From: Candidatus Zymogenus saltonus
GTDB lineage: Bacteria; Desulfobacterota; Zymogenia; Zymogenales; Zymogenaceae
Direction of reading: 5' to 3'
Assembly: GCA_016929395.1 (NCBI GenBank)
Contig: JAFGIX010000090.1
Span: 1 to 57,971 of the forward strand
Length of the DNA stretch: 57,971 bases
Part shown: piece by piece, positions 1 to 8,940 of the stretch
How positions within the stretch are numbered: the stretch's first letter is position 1
Layout of the letters: every line of letters begins with the position of its first letter
Position numbers and translations under genes: made by a program
The notes under the pieces: generated by a model
Told to the model about the DNA's origin: nothing
The model's database searches: none
What the model saw: only the letters and a program-made list of their open reading frames with translations

Positions 1-94
1 AACAGGCCAAGAAAGTGTCTTGATTTTAAGACGCCTATAGAAGTATTCTTTAATCAACCTGTTGCACTAAAGAGTTGAACCCGCATTACTATTA

Positions 95-1213
95 TTACAA
101 TAATTCCATGATAATATCCTTTATTTTTTTATCCTGATGTAAGAGAAGTTTTTTCTTGTTGTAGGTGATCAGATCAGGATGAGTGGAGATACGGTAATGC
201 TTTGATCCATCACTCTGAATAAACTTCTGCCCATTCCTTTCAATAAGACTACCTTGAACGGTTGTTCTTAGGTTGCTGTATATTTGATATCTCATTGAAT
301 CTGTAATTATTCCTTCAGACTCCAAATCGTAGATATTTAACCAGCCTCCGTTTCCTTTTTTTAACTCGACCACAAATCTCAAGAAAAGGATGAAAAGATA
401 GTCTCCAATGTTTATCTTGTTTTCGTTTATGGTAATTAGATTATTCCACTTCATCGGAATCGTGCCGAGAATATGGACCTTGTCATAACATAGATAGTCA
501 AATTTTTCGTAGTCCAATCTTTGTTCCCCAGAAAGCTCCACAATTAATCTCTCTTCTTTCGCTTTTGGCTTAAGAAGTCCTGATACAAATTTCTCAATAG
601 GAAGTTCAAACGTCTTTGTATTGATATATTCATACAGAGATACTTGAACAATCTTTTCATGTCGAAGAATATTTTTCAGGGATACATCTTCAATCCCTGA
701 AGCTGGTGTAAATACAATAATCACGTCATCTTCATCACAGAGATGTTTTAAACCTTTAAGTTTTACAAGCTCTCCATTGCCTATATTAGGGATAAAGATA
801 AAACCAACACGGCTTTCGTTGTAGAACTTGTGGCCGATATTAAAAAATCCCCCGCTAATTCTGTGGAGGTCTCCATTGATCATGTTTGCAGAACGCAGTT
901 GAGTCAGCAACATATCCGTGGATAAAATGTATCTGTTGAGATTTTCTCTTTCAATGAGAATCGGGTCCTCTTCCGGGTGGTCAAGACATACGGCTTCAAA
1001 AGCACCATCATGTTGGATTACTGTCAACTGACAGCCGTGCTGACAACGTGGTAATCTTAAATTTTCCATTTCAGTTTCGGACGGTCTGCAGTAGTTCAAG
1101 ATTTTTCTTTCAGTAAAATCTTTAAAGCCTTCAATAGATATAGCGAGAAGTTCTCTTTTAGTAAAAAGAGGGTTAGGGCTCTTTTCCATTTCTTGCAGGA
1201 GATACTTAATCAT
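95..1213 (-). CDS. Unknown protein, last gene of the type III-like R-M operon
   Basis: I do not recognise this 372-residue protein. The N-terminal part (about residues 55-80) has a Cys/His cluster (RCQHGCQL, then AVCLDH) that could bind a metal. The middle has alternating hydrophobic strands (VGFIFIPNIG, DDVIIVFTPA) that suggest an alpha/beta fold. The C-terminal 100 residues look like a small helical or winged-helix segment with a very basic tail. The start codon overlaps the stop of the upstream gene by 4 bases (ATGA), so the two are probably translationally coupled. The gene is clearly AT-rich compared with mod. Its position as the fourth gene after mod and res suggests a defence accessory role, which is inference. 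A regulator or DNA-binding subunit is possible. Confidence 0.8.
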   Translation of the reverse strand: MIKYLLQEMEKSPNPLFTKRELLAISIEGFKDFTERKILNYCRPSETEMENLRLPRCQHGCQLTVIQHDGAFEAVCLDHPEEDPILIERENLNRYILSTDMLLTQLRSANMINGDLHRISGGFFNIGHKFYNESRVGFIFIPNIGNGELVKLKGLKHLCDEDDVIIVFTPASGIEDVSLKNILRHEKIVQVSLYEYINTKTFELPIEKFVSGLLKPKAKEERLIVELSGEQRLDYEKFDYLCYDKVHILGTIPMKWNNLITINENKINIGDYLFILFLRFVVELKKGNGGWLNIYDLESEGIITDSMRYQIYSNLRTTVQGSLIERNGQKFIQSDGSKHYRISTHPDLITYNKKKLLLHQDKKIKDIIMELL

Positions 1214-2319
1214 GCCAATTTTACTCCGTTTTCTTTTAGGTAATCTCCTACTATATCGGCATACTTCTTTTTAGTAAGGTCTGTAACATTGGGAGGTGTA
1301 ATTTCAAACGTAATCTTTCTTTGCTTTCCATTAACTTCTAGTATGAACCTGAACTTAGCGTGTACCAAATCTCCAGAACTTAAGGTTACTCCGCTAAGGT
1401 CCTCTTCGAGTGTCTTTATTATATTAGAGGATTTAATAACAATCGCCGGATTAGTGATACCCCTAATCGCAAGTTTGACCTCTAAAAGTGTTATGGATGT
1501 AATAACATCATTTCCTACAAAACTGAATGTCCCGTTTTGGAGAGGCTCAAGAGTATAAGTCACATCCCTGTCGGGACGATCTGCCTGTCTTTTATCTCCC
1601 AGGATCTCTTCAGTAAAGGTGCTGATATAATTCAGTTTGTCCTTTTGGTAAGAAGCTTTTATAGAAAGAATAGATGTATTTTTATTGAACTGAAGAATGT
1701 CTTCATAAGCAGGTCTGTAAAATACGGTCTTTACTTCTTTACCTTGCCATATCACTTTTGACTGATTGTAAGAGCCGTGGATGAATACGATAACAGTCTG
1801 GTCTTCTTCATCATAGTGTCGTATTATGCATTCTTTCCCCTTTGCCAAATCGGAATAGAACTTCTGTACCTTGTTTTTAAACTTATTTATTTTTTCAGGT
1901 GTAATTTCGAAATTATCTGCAGTAATGTTATGGTGGCTCATCTTACTGGAAGCATTGAAAAGGCAATAGTAATCATAAGCATAGTTGAATGCTTCTTTGT
2001 GATGAAGAAACATATTCATGGCAAGCTCTTGTCTTTTTTCCTCACCAGTAGTTTCAATGTTGTATTCTTTAATGGCCTTTACTAAAAAATTCATCACATT
2101 TTCGCAGATGTCGTTAATATGGGTAAAATCTTCGAGAATGTTGTTTTTCTGTTCTTCGTCATGGAGCGCATCCAGTGACTTAATAATTGAGTCGTAATCA
2201 AAGGAGTTAAAAAACAAAGGAAAGGAAGAACCAAATATTTGTTTAAAATATTCCTCGATTAGGGTGTCAGGAATTGAATCTACAAATTTTTGGAGATTTA
2301 GACTTCGGTGACGGGGCAT
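1210..2319 (-). CDS. Unknown protein, third gene of the type III-like R-M operon
   Basis: This 369-residue protein is not recognised. The N-terminal half is helical and charged, with no membrane segment or signal peptide. The C-terminal half (from about residue 170) is rich in beta-strand patterns, for example QTVIVFIHGSYNQSKVIW and a VNGKQRKITFEI segment. No catalytic motif stands out. It begins 11 bases after the res stop and overlaps the next gene by 4 bases, so it belongs to the same operon. Base composition is AT-rich, like the next gene and unlike mod. It may act together with the restriction complex or be an independent effector, but the sequence does not decide this. Confidence 0.8.
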   Translation of the reverse strand: MPRHRSLNLQKFVDSIPDTLIEEYFKQIFGSSFPLFFNSFDYDSIIKSLDALHDEEQKNNILEDFTHINDICENVMNFLVKAIKEYNIETTGEEKRQELAMNMFLHHKEAFNYAYDYYCLFNASSKMSHHNITADNFEITPEKINKFKNKVQKFYSDLAKGKECIIRHYDEEDQTVIVFIHGSYNQSKVIWQGKEVKTVFYRPAYEDILQFNKNTSILSIKASYQKDKLNYISTFTEEILGDKRQADRPDRDVTYTLEPLQNGTFSFVGNDVITSITLLEVKLAIRGITNPAIVIKSSNIIKTLEEDLSGVTLSSGDLVHAKFRFILEVNGKQRKITFEITPPNVTDLTKKKYADIVGDYLKENGVKLA

Positions 2320-2330
2320 CGGTAAACCCT

Positions 2331-5132
2331 TTATTTATTTTTCCCAACTATTTCATCAATAATCCCCGCCACATCCGCGGGATTCCGTGAAACAGCGCTC
2401 CTCCACTTTCCAAAACCACCTTGTTGATTTACGGCCTTTACCCATTCTTCGAGAAACTGTCTTTTGGTAACATCCTCTTGTTTTTCTTCGCCTTTGACTT
2501 CTAACACAAGAAAGGAATCGTCATTGAGCTTAATAATAAAGTCGGGGAAATACTTCCTCACAACACCTTTAAAGATGTAATATATCTGGAAACCAAGATG
2601 GTCGTTTTTTACCCAGGCCGCCACGTTTTTATTCCTGTCCAATTCAAATGCCTCGCTCGCCTCCCAAGTACTATCTAAGACGCATAAATTGATGTGAGAC
2701 TTCATGGGATACTCACATGGCTTACCCGTATACCATGTCTGCATATCTTCTGTTGAACGAATTGGCCTGTTACTATCAAATATCGGAACGATCGTTTCGG
2801 AGTTTTCGAACTTAATCGATGACCATATATGGTGGACTATTTTACTCATATTGAGAGTCAGGAGCAGGCGTCTCTTTAGCTCGTCTCTGTAGAATAATTG
2901 CGGTTCAAATTGAATTTTGTCCGACTCTATGAACTGCTCAACAATTTTTATTATCTGGGCGAGAAGATATTCTTTATTCCCCTGCCATTTTGTTTTCATA
3001 TCCTCGTAAACGTCTCTTGAAGTCTCAAAAACAATCTTTTGAAAACGAAATTCTTTTACGAGACCTTCAAGGTCAATCTCGGATAGCTTTGAAAAATCGG
3101 GCTTCCCATCTATTACTGGCGCCAATTCAGCCAGTTTAACCGTTTCATAGGCATTCAGCGTTAGCGGTTCGACCTTATTTAGATCAAGAGTAAGTTTAGG
3201 CTTATAGGTATAGTCGATGCGAATAATATTTGGGAAGGTAATCTCAAATTCCTTTTTCTTATCGACTGGTTCTATTCTTTGTTTTACCTTTATTTTTTTT
3301 GGGGGTCCATCAACCGACTCATGTGGTAGAAAGGTAAATGGAATGCCGAAGATATTAACGTAATCGGCCTCAAATAAACCGGTTTCTGGATTCACATCAT
3401 AGGAGGTCCTTCTAAGACCTCTCCCCACAACCTGCTCGCAGAGTAACTGGCTTGAGAAGGCCCGCAATCCCATAATGTGGGTAACGGTCTTAGCATCCCA
3501 TCCCTCAGAGAGCATACCAACGGAAATAACGTTTTGTACCTTCTCTCCACGCTTCCCCTTCTTGCCAACCGTATCAACCGTTTCCCTCAATTGTTCCCCG
3601 TAGTCTTTCTTTGAGAGCTTCTTGGTTGTTGTCTCTTCTTCATCATCCATCTCTGAATCAAGCACTTCTTCCAAATCAACAGAAGGCTCCTCTTGCATCT
3701 CCGCTTTTTCAAGCACCTTGGAATCGATATGGAGGAGCTTGTCGGGATCGCAGAGCTCGTCGATTTTTATCCTTTTATGGACGAAGGAAAAATTTACACG
3801 GGCCGCGGTCTCCGTCCTGTTTGCAACGGTAATCATAACGGGGGGCGTGTCATATTTCGCCTTTTCCCATGTGATTTTTGTCTCACGCCAATCCTGGCCC
3901 AGGAGATAGTACGCGTTCGTCACGAGGTCAGGCAACGGCACGGTCTCATCCGCCTTGAGGTTAAGATCATCCTTAACTTCAGGGTCATTATAAATATGAT
4001 ATAGACGGGATTTGTATTTAGGTTGTATGCTGTCATCTCTTACAACGACTCGCGGCGTCTTAACGAGTCCCGATTCAATTGCGTCATTCAAACCGAAGTC
4101 GCTCACTATCCAATCATAAAGGGATTCTTCGGTGGTCTGTTTCCCCGTGGGGGCAAAGGGTGTTGCGGAAAAATCGTAGCAAGTCAATATTCCCCGTGTC
4201 CTGTGAATCCTATCGAGTCCGCTTACCCAAATGGTCGCCTCCTCGATATCCTCCTTTTTCACCCCTTTTACCTTCGATTCGGCGGGTATGCGCCATGCGT
4301 GGTGCGCCTCGTCGTTAATGACAACGATGTTGCGGTTGTTAGCCATGTCGCCCAGGACCATTCGGATATAGGCTTCATCGCTCATCACCCCCCGCTTATC
4401 GACGCTCCGCTTCTTTTTGATATGCTCCTCGGTATCCCATTTCAGAGTGTGCCAGTTGCGGATGAGAATCTTTCCCTGTCTGAGCTTATCCATCATCCCA
4501 AGGGGAATGACCGCAAATTCCTCGTAGTAGTTGTTTGTTTCGGAATGATCCAGAACCTGAAGCCGTTGCTTGACGGTAAGGCCCGGGGCGACGACAAAAA
4601 CGTTTTTTGAGAAGCGGGGATCCTGGGGATAGGTTGTCTTGTTGATTACCTGCCAGGCGATGAGCATCGCCATGACGACTGTCTTTCCAGTGCCCGTCCC
4701 CATCTTCGAGCAGTAGCGTTGAAACATCCCGCCGTCGGGGGGGATATCAATGCCGACCCGTATTGAAGGATCCGCTTCGGCGAGCCAAATAAGGGTCTCC
4801 ATCGCTTCAAGCTGGCAGAAGAAAAACGGGTATTCCCGCTGGCTTTTATCGTTCCAGTGCTCCAAGAGTCGCTTCGTGATCCCCGTCACGCCGGGGTAGC
4901 CCCGCTCCCTCCATTCCTTGACCCGCGGACGGATATCATTGACGAGTTTTATCTCGATAAATCTCCCGGGGTCGTCAAATGACTTGGAACTCTCAGAGGC
5001 CACCACATATCCCGCCGGACGCCTCCCCTCAACCAGATCAAACATCCGCGTATTTCGGTCGTACCTCCAGTACTTTCCCGGTTCCTCGTAGGGTGAATTT
5101 TTAATGAGCTTATCGATTGTGCTCTGCATCAT
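2331..5132 (-). CDS. Type III-like restriction endonuclease, Res helicase-nuclease subunit
   Basis: A 933-residue ATP-dependent restriction subunit. It should translocate on or signal along DNA using ATP and cut unmethylated sites together with Mod. Visible motifs, in order: Walker A GTGTGKT (145-151), DEAH box (274-277), DFSATPF (helicase motif III) near residue 323, and the motif VI-like QVVGRGLRR near residue 567. A C-terminal PD-(D/E)xK nuclease follows, with PD at 863-864 and ExK at 878-880. All catalytic residues are present, so the enzyme looks active. The start (two adjacent ATG codons) lies 14 bases after the mod stop. The helicase-coding half is GC-rich, while the 3' half of the gene becomes AT-rich like the accessory genes, which suggests a mosaic origin. 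Confidence 0.93.
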   Translation of the reverse strand: MMQSTIDKLIKNSPYEEPGKYWRYDRNTRMFDLVEGRRPAGYVVASESSKSFDDPGRFIEIKLVNDIRPRVKEWRERGYPGVTGITKRLLEHWNDKSQREYPFFFCQLEAMETLIWLAEADPSIRVGIDIPPDGGMFQRYCSKMGTGTGKTVVMAMLIAWQVINKTTYPQDPRFSKNVFVVAPGLTVKQRLQVLDHSETNNYYEEFAVIPLGMMDKLRQGKILIRNWHTLKWDTEEHIKKKRSVDKRGVMSDEAYIRMVLGDMANNRNIVVINDEAHHAWRIPAESKVKGVKKEDIEEATIWVSGLDRIHRTRGILTCYDFSATPFAPTGKQTTEESLYDWIVSDFGLNDAIESGLVKTPRVVVRDDSIQPKYKSRLYHIYNDPEVKDDLNLKADETVPLPDLVTNAYYLLGQDWRETKITWEKAKYDTPPVMITVANRTETAARVNFSFVHKRIKIDELCDPDKLLHIDSKVLEKAEMQEEPSVDLEEVLDSEMDDEEETTTKKLSKKDYGEQLRETVDTVGKKGKRGEKVQNVISVGMLSEGWDAKTVTHIMGLRAFSSQLLCEQVVGRGLRRTSYDVNPETGLFEADYVNIFGIPFTFLPHESVDGPPKKIKVKQRIEPVDKKKEFEITFPNIIRIDYTYKPKLTLDLNKVEPLTLNAYETVKLAELAPVIDGKPDFSKLSEIDLEGLVKEFRFQKIVFETSRDVYEDMKTKWQGNKEYLLAQIIKIVEQFIESDKIQFEPQLFYRDELKRRLLLTLNMSKIVHHIWSSIKFENSETIVPIFDSNRPIRSTEDMQTWYTGKPCEYPMKSHINLCVLDSTWEASEAFELDRNKNVAAWVKNDHLGFQIYYIFKGVVRKYFPDFIIKLNDDSFLVLEVKGEEKQEDVTKRQFLEEWVKAVNQQGGFGKWRSAVSRNPADVAGIIDEIVGKNK

Positions 5133-5146
5133 CCCGCCTCAATCAT

Positions 5147-7816
5147 CTATTCGATGTCTATTATCTTAAGGCTCTCGATACCCCTGTCGTCAACGATTTT
5201 TACCGCGATCTTCTTATGCTCGCCCGGCTCAAACGGGAGGGACACCGTTCCGTGATAGGCTTCGATCAGGTCTTCATCGATCTCCGCCCTGAGAGTCCTT
5301 TTCAGCCTCGACCACCCGTCCTTCTTCCCGGCCATGGGGAAGAAGACCTGTTTCGGGAAGAGGCTTCTCCCGTCGTAATCGCTGTCGAGCATCCAGAGGG
5401 CTATCTTTTCCTTGCTGCCGGATTCGACGTTTCCGGTCTTGGTGTTGTAGTAATCGAATCCGTGGACCTCGACCCGGTATTTTCCGCTGTGCTCACCCTC
5501 GCTGATTTTGATTACCCTGACATCCGGCTGGCCCATCAGCCAGAAAGAATCGTTGGATGCGCGCTTCTTCTTCAGGTCTTCGGTGAGGAGGTCGGCGTTC
5601 ATCTGCGCCTTGAGGAGTGTGACTCCCGGCCATTTTGTCTCGTCGATGTCTTTTGCGGCCTCGGGATCGAATTGAAACGACGCGAATACGATGATGTTCG
5701 GTTTTGGCACGAGCGTCTGGGCCTCGTTTATCGCCATCTCCACCTGGCGCTGTTCGAGAGGGGCGTGCTCGGGGCCAAAGGAGATGACCACCCTCTGGGG
5801 CCCTCCGTAAGGAGCGCTCTCCTCGCGGACGTGGTCGGCTCCCCGGTCGCTGGGCTTGGTCTCTCCCTCGGCGTGCAAGTATCTTGTCCCGGGGAGGGTT
5901 TCAATGCGGGAGAACATGATATACTGCCCGTTCTTTCCCCTTATTCCCGTGCGGAGGAGCTCGTCCTTCCACTCGGCGTGGCGAAGTGTCTCTCCGCTCC
6001 GGGAGATGGACTCATCGGATACCGGGGTATCTTCTATTTCCGAGAGCGGCCTAACCGTAGGCGCCGGAACCGCCTCAACGGTGAAGGGGCCGGTCACCCT
6101 CACCTTCGATGTATCTCTATAAGGCTTATCGTAAAGGGTCTCCTGTGCCGGCGGCTCGTTGTTTGCGATGGATTTTAAGGTGATGTGGGGAACGGTCTCG
6201 TATTTAAATCCGCTCCCGACACCCTGGTCGGGATGGGCCATTTCGTAGTAATCGTAGTTTGCGGTCATGAGCCTCTGTTTTGCGAGAGTTATTGCAATAC
6301 GTGAGGTGTCGCAGGTAATCCAGCGCCTTCCCCACTTCTCTGCTACGAATGCCGTTGTCCCGCTTCCGCACGTCGGGTCAAATACGAGATCACCAGGGTC
6401 AGTGCTCATTAAAATGCAGCGAGCAATTATATTTGTAGGCGATTGAACAACATAATAGTTCTCTGGATCGCGTGCAGCATTAGTCCAAATACTACCAACT
6501 TCTGTGAACGGGAAATCATTAAGAAACTGTTTATAGCGTATAGTATTACCGGCTTGTTGAATTCTATTCTGAGCAATGAGATTCTTGATACCGGTTTCTG
6601 TTGTCCGCCAAGCCTTATTGACACCAGGTGTGTATGAACGTCCTTTGATTTCGATAGGAAATTTATTAGCAGAGGCGACACCGTGTGTCTGAAGGCTAAC
6701 TAGTTGAAAAGGATTCCAGTTAGAAGGTATAAGATTTGGTTTATCGCGCTCTTCTCGCGTCATGGGACGAATTTCTTGTGTATTAATGTTTTCAATCTGT
6801 GTGAAATGATCACCACTCCCAACACCCGCAATCTGCTCCTCAAAAACCTTATGGAATTTGTATTTATTTCTGTCTTTTGCATAAAATATCAAGTAGTGAG
6901 CAGACGACTTGAGTTCTGATCCTATCATTACACCAAGTCGCCGATAACAAATTAAGACAACAAAGTTTCCTTCACCAAACACCTCGTCCATTAACTCCCG
7001 CACATGATGTACGTTCTCATCGCTAATCTGGATAAAGACACTACCCGATTCGTTGAGTAGTTCACGTGAGAGCAGAAGCCGGTCACGTAAGTAAGTCAAA
7101 TAAGAGTGGATACCAAGTTCCCAAGTATCACGAAATGCACGGATCTGTTCCGGCTCAGCAGTAAGGTCTTCATCCCTCCCATCCCTGACATCCCGCTTAT
7201 TCACAAAGGGCTGAAAATTCGACCCGTATTTGATTCCGTAAGGCGGGTCGATATAGATCATCTGAACCTTTCCCGCCATCCCCTCTTTCTCCAGTAGCGA
7301 GTTCATAACGAGCAGGCTGTCGCTGGCAACCAGCCGATTAGACCAGTTGTGTCTGTGCTTGTAAAACTCTATCGCCGTTCTCACCGGCGGGTTTTCCTCG
7401 GGCAGCTCAAAGAGGGAAAGCTGGGGCTGCCCGTTGCCGTTTCTCTTCCTTACATTATCGATGATGGTGTGCGGGTCAATCCTCTCGTGAACGTGGAGCG
7501 ATACGGTCGGCAGTTCAAAGGTCGTCCTCTCCGCCTTCCCCGCCCAGTTGAGATACGGCTCCTGCCTCCGCTTCAACTCCTGAAGGGCGCTTTTGGCCTC
7601 GTCAAGATTTTCCGCTGAAAGCCCGTCATCGATGATATTCTCGATCTCGCTCCTCCCCGAATCGAACATCAGCTCCGGGTCGATATGAGGATCGTAGGCG
7701 TATCTTTGCTTCCCCTCGTCCTTGTCCGTCTCTGCGGTAACCAACCCGATGGGGGGATTATTCAAACGATCCTTGTCTTTATGGTCGTAGTGGTCTATTC
7801 TCTTCTTCTTGCTCAT
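5147..7816 (-). CDS. Type III-like site-specific DNA methyltransferase, Mod subunit
   Basis: An 889-residue amino-methyltransferase of the beta class (probably N6-adenine). The catalytic motif IV DPPY is at 190-193 and the AdoMet-binding motif I DPTCGSGTT is at 480-488, with the target-recognition region between them. It protects DNA and supplies sequence specificity to Res. It is longer than a typical type III Mod (about 600-700 residues). The extra length is a C-terminal part after about residue 540, with hydrophilic linkers and a beta-rich end of unknown role. The DNA coding for the segment between motifs IV and I (about 6400-7190) is visibly AT-rich against GC-rich flanks. It is the first gene of the operon and is divergent from the gene at 8048; the AT-rich gap between them (7817-8047) must hold both promoters. 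Confidence 0.93.
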   Translation of the reverse strand: MSKKKRIDHYDHKDKDRLNNPPIGLVTAETDKDEGKQRYAYDPHIDPELMFDSGRSEIENIIDDGLSAENLDEAKSALQELKRRQEPYLNWAGKAERTTFELPTVSLHVHERIDPHTIIDNVRKRNGNGQPQLSLFELPEENPPVRTAIEFYKHRHNWSNRLVASDSLLVMNSLLEKEGMAGKVQMIYIDPPYGIKYGSNFQPFVNKRDVRDGRDEDLTAEPEQIRAFRDTWELGIHSYLTYLRDRLLLSRELLNESGSVFIQISDENVHHVRELMDEVFGEGNFVVLICYRRLGVMIGSELKSSAHYLIFYAKDRNKYKFHKVFEEQIAGVGSGDHFTQIENINTQEIRPMTREERDKPNLIPSNWNPFQLVSLQTHGVASANKFPIEIKGRSYTPGVNKAWRTTETGIKNLIAQNRIQQAGNTIRYKQFLNDFPFTEVGSIWTNAARDPENYYVVQSPTNIIARCILMSTDPGDLVFDPTCGSGTTAFVAEKWGRRWITCDTSRIAITLAKQRLMTANYDYYEMAHPDQGVGSGFKYETVPHITLKSIANNEPPAQETLYDKPYRDTSKVRVTGPFTVEAVPAPTVRPLSEIEDTPVSDESISRSGETLRHAEWKDELLRTGIRGKNGQYIMFSRIETLPGTRYLHAEGETKPSDRGADHVREESAPYGGPQRVVISFGPEHAPLEQRQVEMAINEAQTLVPKPNIIVFASFQFDPEAAKDIDETKWPGVTLLKAQMNADLLTEDLKKKRASNDSFWLMGQPDVRVIKISEGEHSGKYRVEVHGFDYYNTKTGNVESGSKEKIALWMLDSDYDGRSLFPKQVFFPMAGKKDGWSRLKRTLRAEIDEDLIEAYHGTVSLPFEPGEHKKIAVKIVDDRGIESLKIIDIE

Positions 7817-8047
7817 GGTAGAACCTTAGGATTTCAATAATGAAAATTTATTTACATTTATAAGAATCTATTTATTTTCATGCGTCATGATACCAGAAAA
7901 GCAAACTACAATCAAACTGTTATTTTTAACATTTCTTCTATTTTATGAAATTTGTGTCTTATTGCGCTTTAAATAGAAGTAATACAAGAGTTTGAACCGT
8001 CTATTTTTATCCTTTACCGTAAACTTCTTTATTGATAAAATAAAAGC

Positions 8048-8752
8048 ATGGCAAAGTTGACAAAAGAAGAAAAAGAATTCCTTGAAAAGTATATGGTGCT
8101 TGAAAATCCCGGTCCGGAAGGGAAAAAATTCATGGAATATTTTCATAATGCGCCTGATCAAATAAAAAATAAAATCATGAATTATATAAGTAAGAGTAGA
8201 GAGCTTACGGATGAGAGAAGAGAAGAAATATTAAGCTCCAAAAAACGTCGAATCATAGTTAAAAACAAAACAACAAATAGAGAACTAAAACCTGAAACAC
8301 AGTATTTCATAGCAAAAATGAACAGCGCTCAAGATGATGGGTCTAAAAGGAAAATCTTTGACATTTTATATAAGATTTCCGAAGCAAACGAATATTTCAA
8401 CTCTTTAGAAAACAAAAACATATTTGATCCGAATCTTTTAACAAAGCTAAAAGAAATAGAAAAAATAGTTAATGATAGTGCTGGGGAACTTCAAAGAAAA
8501 CCAAAGTTGGTAAGATCAATACAACCTGGCGATCATCCAAAATCATATTATGTTTTTGAATCAACAGAACCATCCGATCACAAGAGAAAAATGTATTTTT
8601 TATTTCTCGAATTTATCTCCACTAAAGACTTAATGCTGATAAATAAATGTGAGAATGAAGATTGCAATAATCTCTTCTTTGATATCACCAACAAAGCAAA
8701 AAGTTGTTCTGAATATTGTAGAAAACATAAGCATTATAAAAAGGTGAAATAG
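8048..8752 (+). CDS. Putative CGNR-like zinc-finger protein, divergent from mod
   Basis: A 234-residue, lysine-rich protein. The C-terminus carries C-x4-C, a FFDxT segment, then C-x3-C (about residues 200-225). This is the spacing of the CGNR-type zinc finger found at the C-terminus of some bacterial transcription regulators. The rest (helical, residues 1-190) matches nothing I know. There is no clear Shine-Dalgarno before the ATG. It is transcribed away from mod across a 231-base AT-rich gap, so it could regulate the R-M operon, but it could equally be independent cargo. The coding sequence is strongly AT-rich, consistent with transferred DNA. Confidence 0.7.
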   Translation: MAKLTKEEKEFLEKYMVLENPGPEGKKFMEYFHNAPDQIKNKIMNYISKSRELTDERREEILSSKKRRIIVKNKTTNRELKPETQYFIAKMNSAQDDGSKRKIFDILYKISEANEYFNSLENKNIFDPNLLTKLKEIEKIVNDSAGELQRKPKLVRSIQPGDHPKSYYVFESTEPSDHKRKMYFLFLEFISTKDLMLINKCENEDCNNLFFDITNKAKSCSEYCRKHKHYKKVK

Positions 8753-8763
8753 TAGGTAAAAAG

Positions 8764-8805
8764 ATTAGACGCATTTATCTATACTTCTTAGAATAAGCGT
8801 CTAAT
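8764..8805. repeat. Inverted repeat with 9-bp perfect arms
   Basis: ATTAGACGC at 8764-8772 is mirrored by GCGTCTAAT at 8797-8805, with a 24-base centre. It starts 12 bases after the stop of the 8048 gene. There is no T-run straight after the right arm, so it is a weak terminator candidate. It may instead be a protein-binding or recombination site. Confidence 0.5.
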
Positions 8806-8840
8806 TTACTCGTAAAATCAATACTTTACAATAGACATTC

Positions 8841-8884
8841 ATCCCGCGTAGTGTATTATATTTACTAGATACTTTACGTGGGAT
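8841..8884 (+). terminator. Imperfect 15-bp inverted repeat followed by a T-run
   Basis: ATCCCGCGTAGTGTA (8841-8855) pairs with TACTTTACGTGGGAT (8870-8884) with three mismatches and a 14-base centre, and six T residues follow. The shape fits a rho-independent terminator for the gene ending at 8752. Because a tyrosine-recombinase module starts just downstream, a recombinase core site is the alternative reading. Confidence 0.45.
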
Positions 8885-8940
8885 TTTTTCATGAGAGAGA
8901 ATCCACAAAAGAATAGTGTTGATCGACTTAAAATCAAAAT

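Noticed and set aside
5117-6178. Long plus-strand open frame (353 codons) inside mod
   Set aside because: It is the antisense shadow of the GC-rich end of mod. The opposite strand carries a full, recognised gene.
5147-7816. Phase-variable simple repeats in mod
   Set aside because: Type III mod genes often carry tandem repeats that switch them on and off, but no such run is present here.
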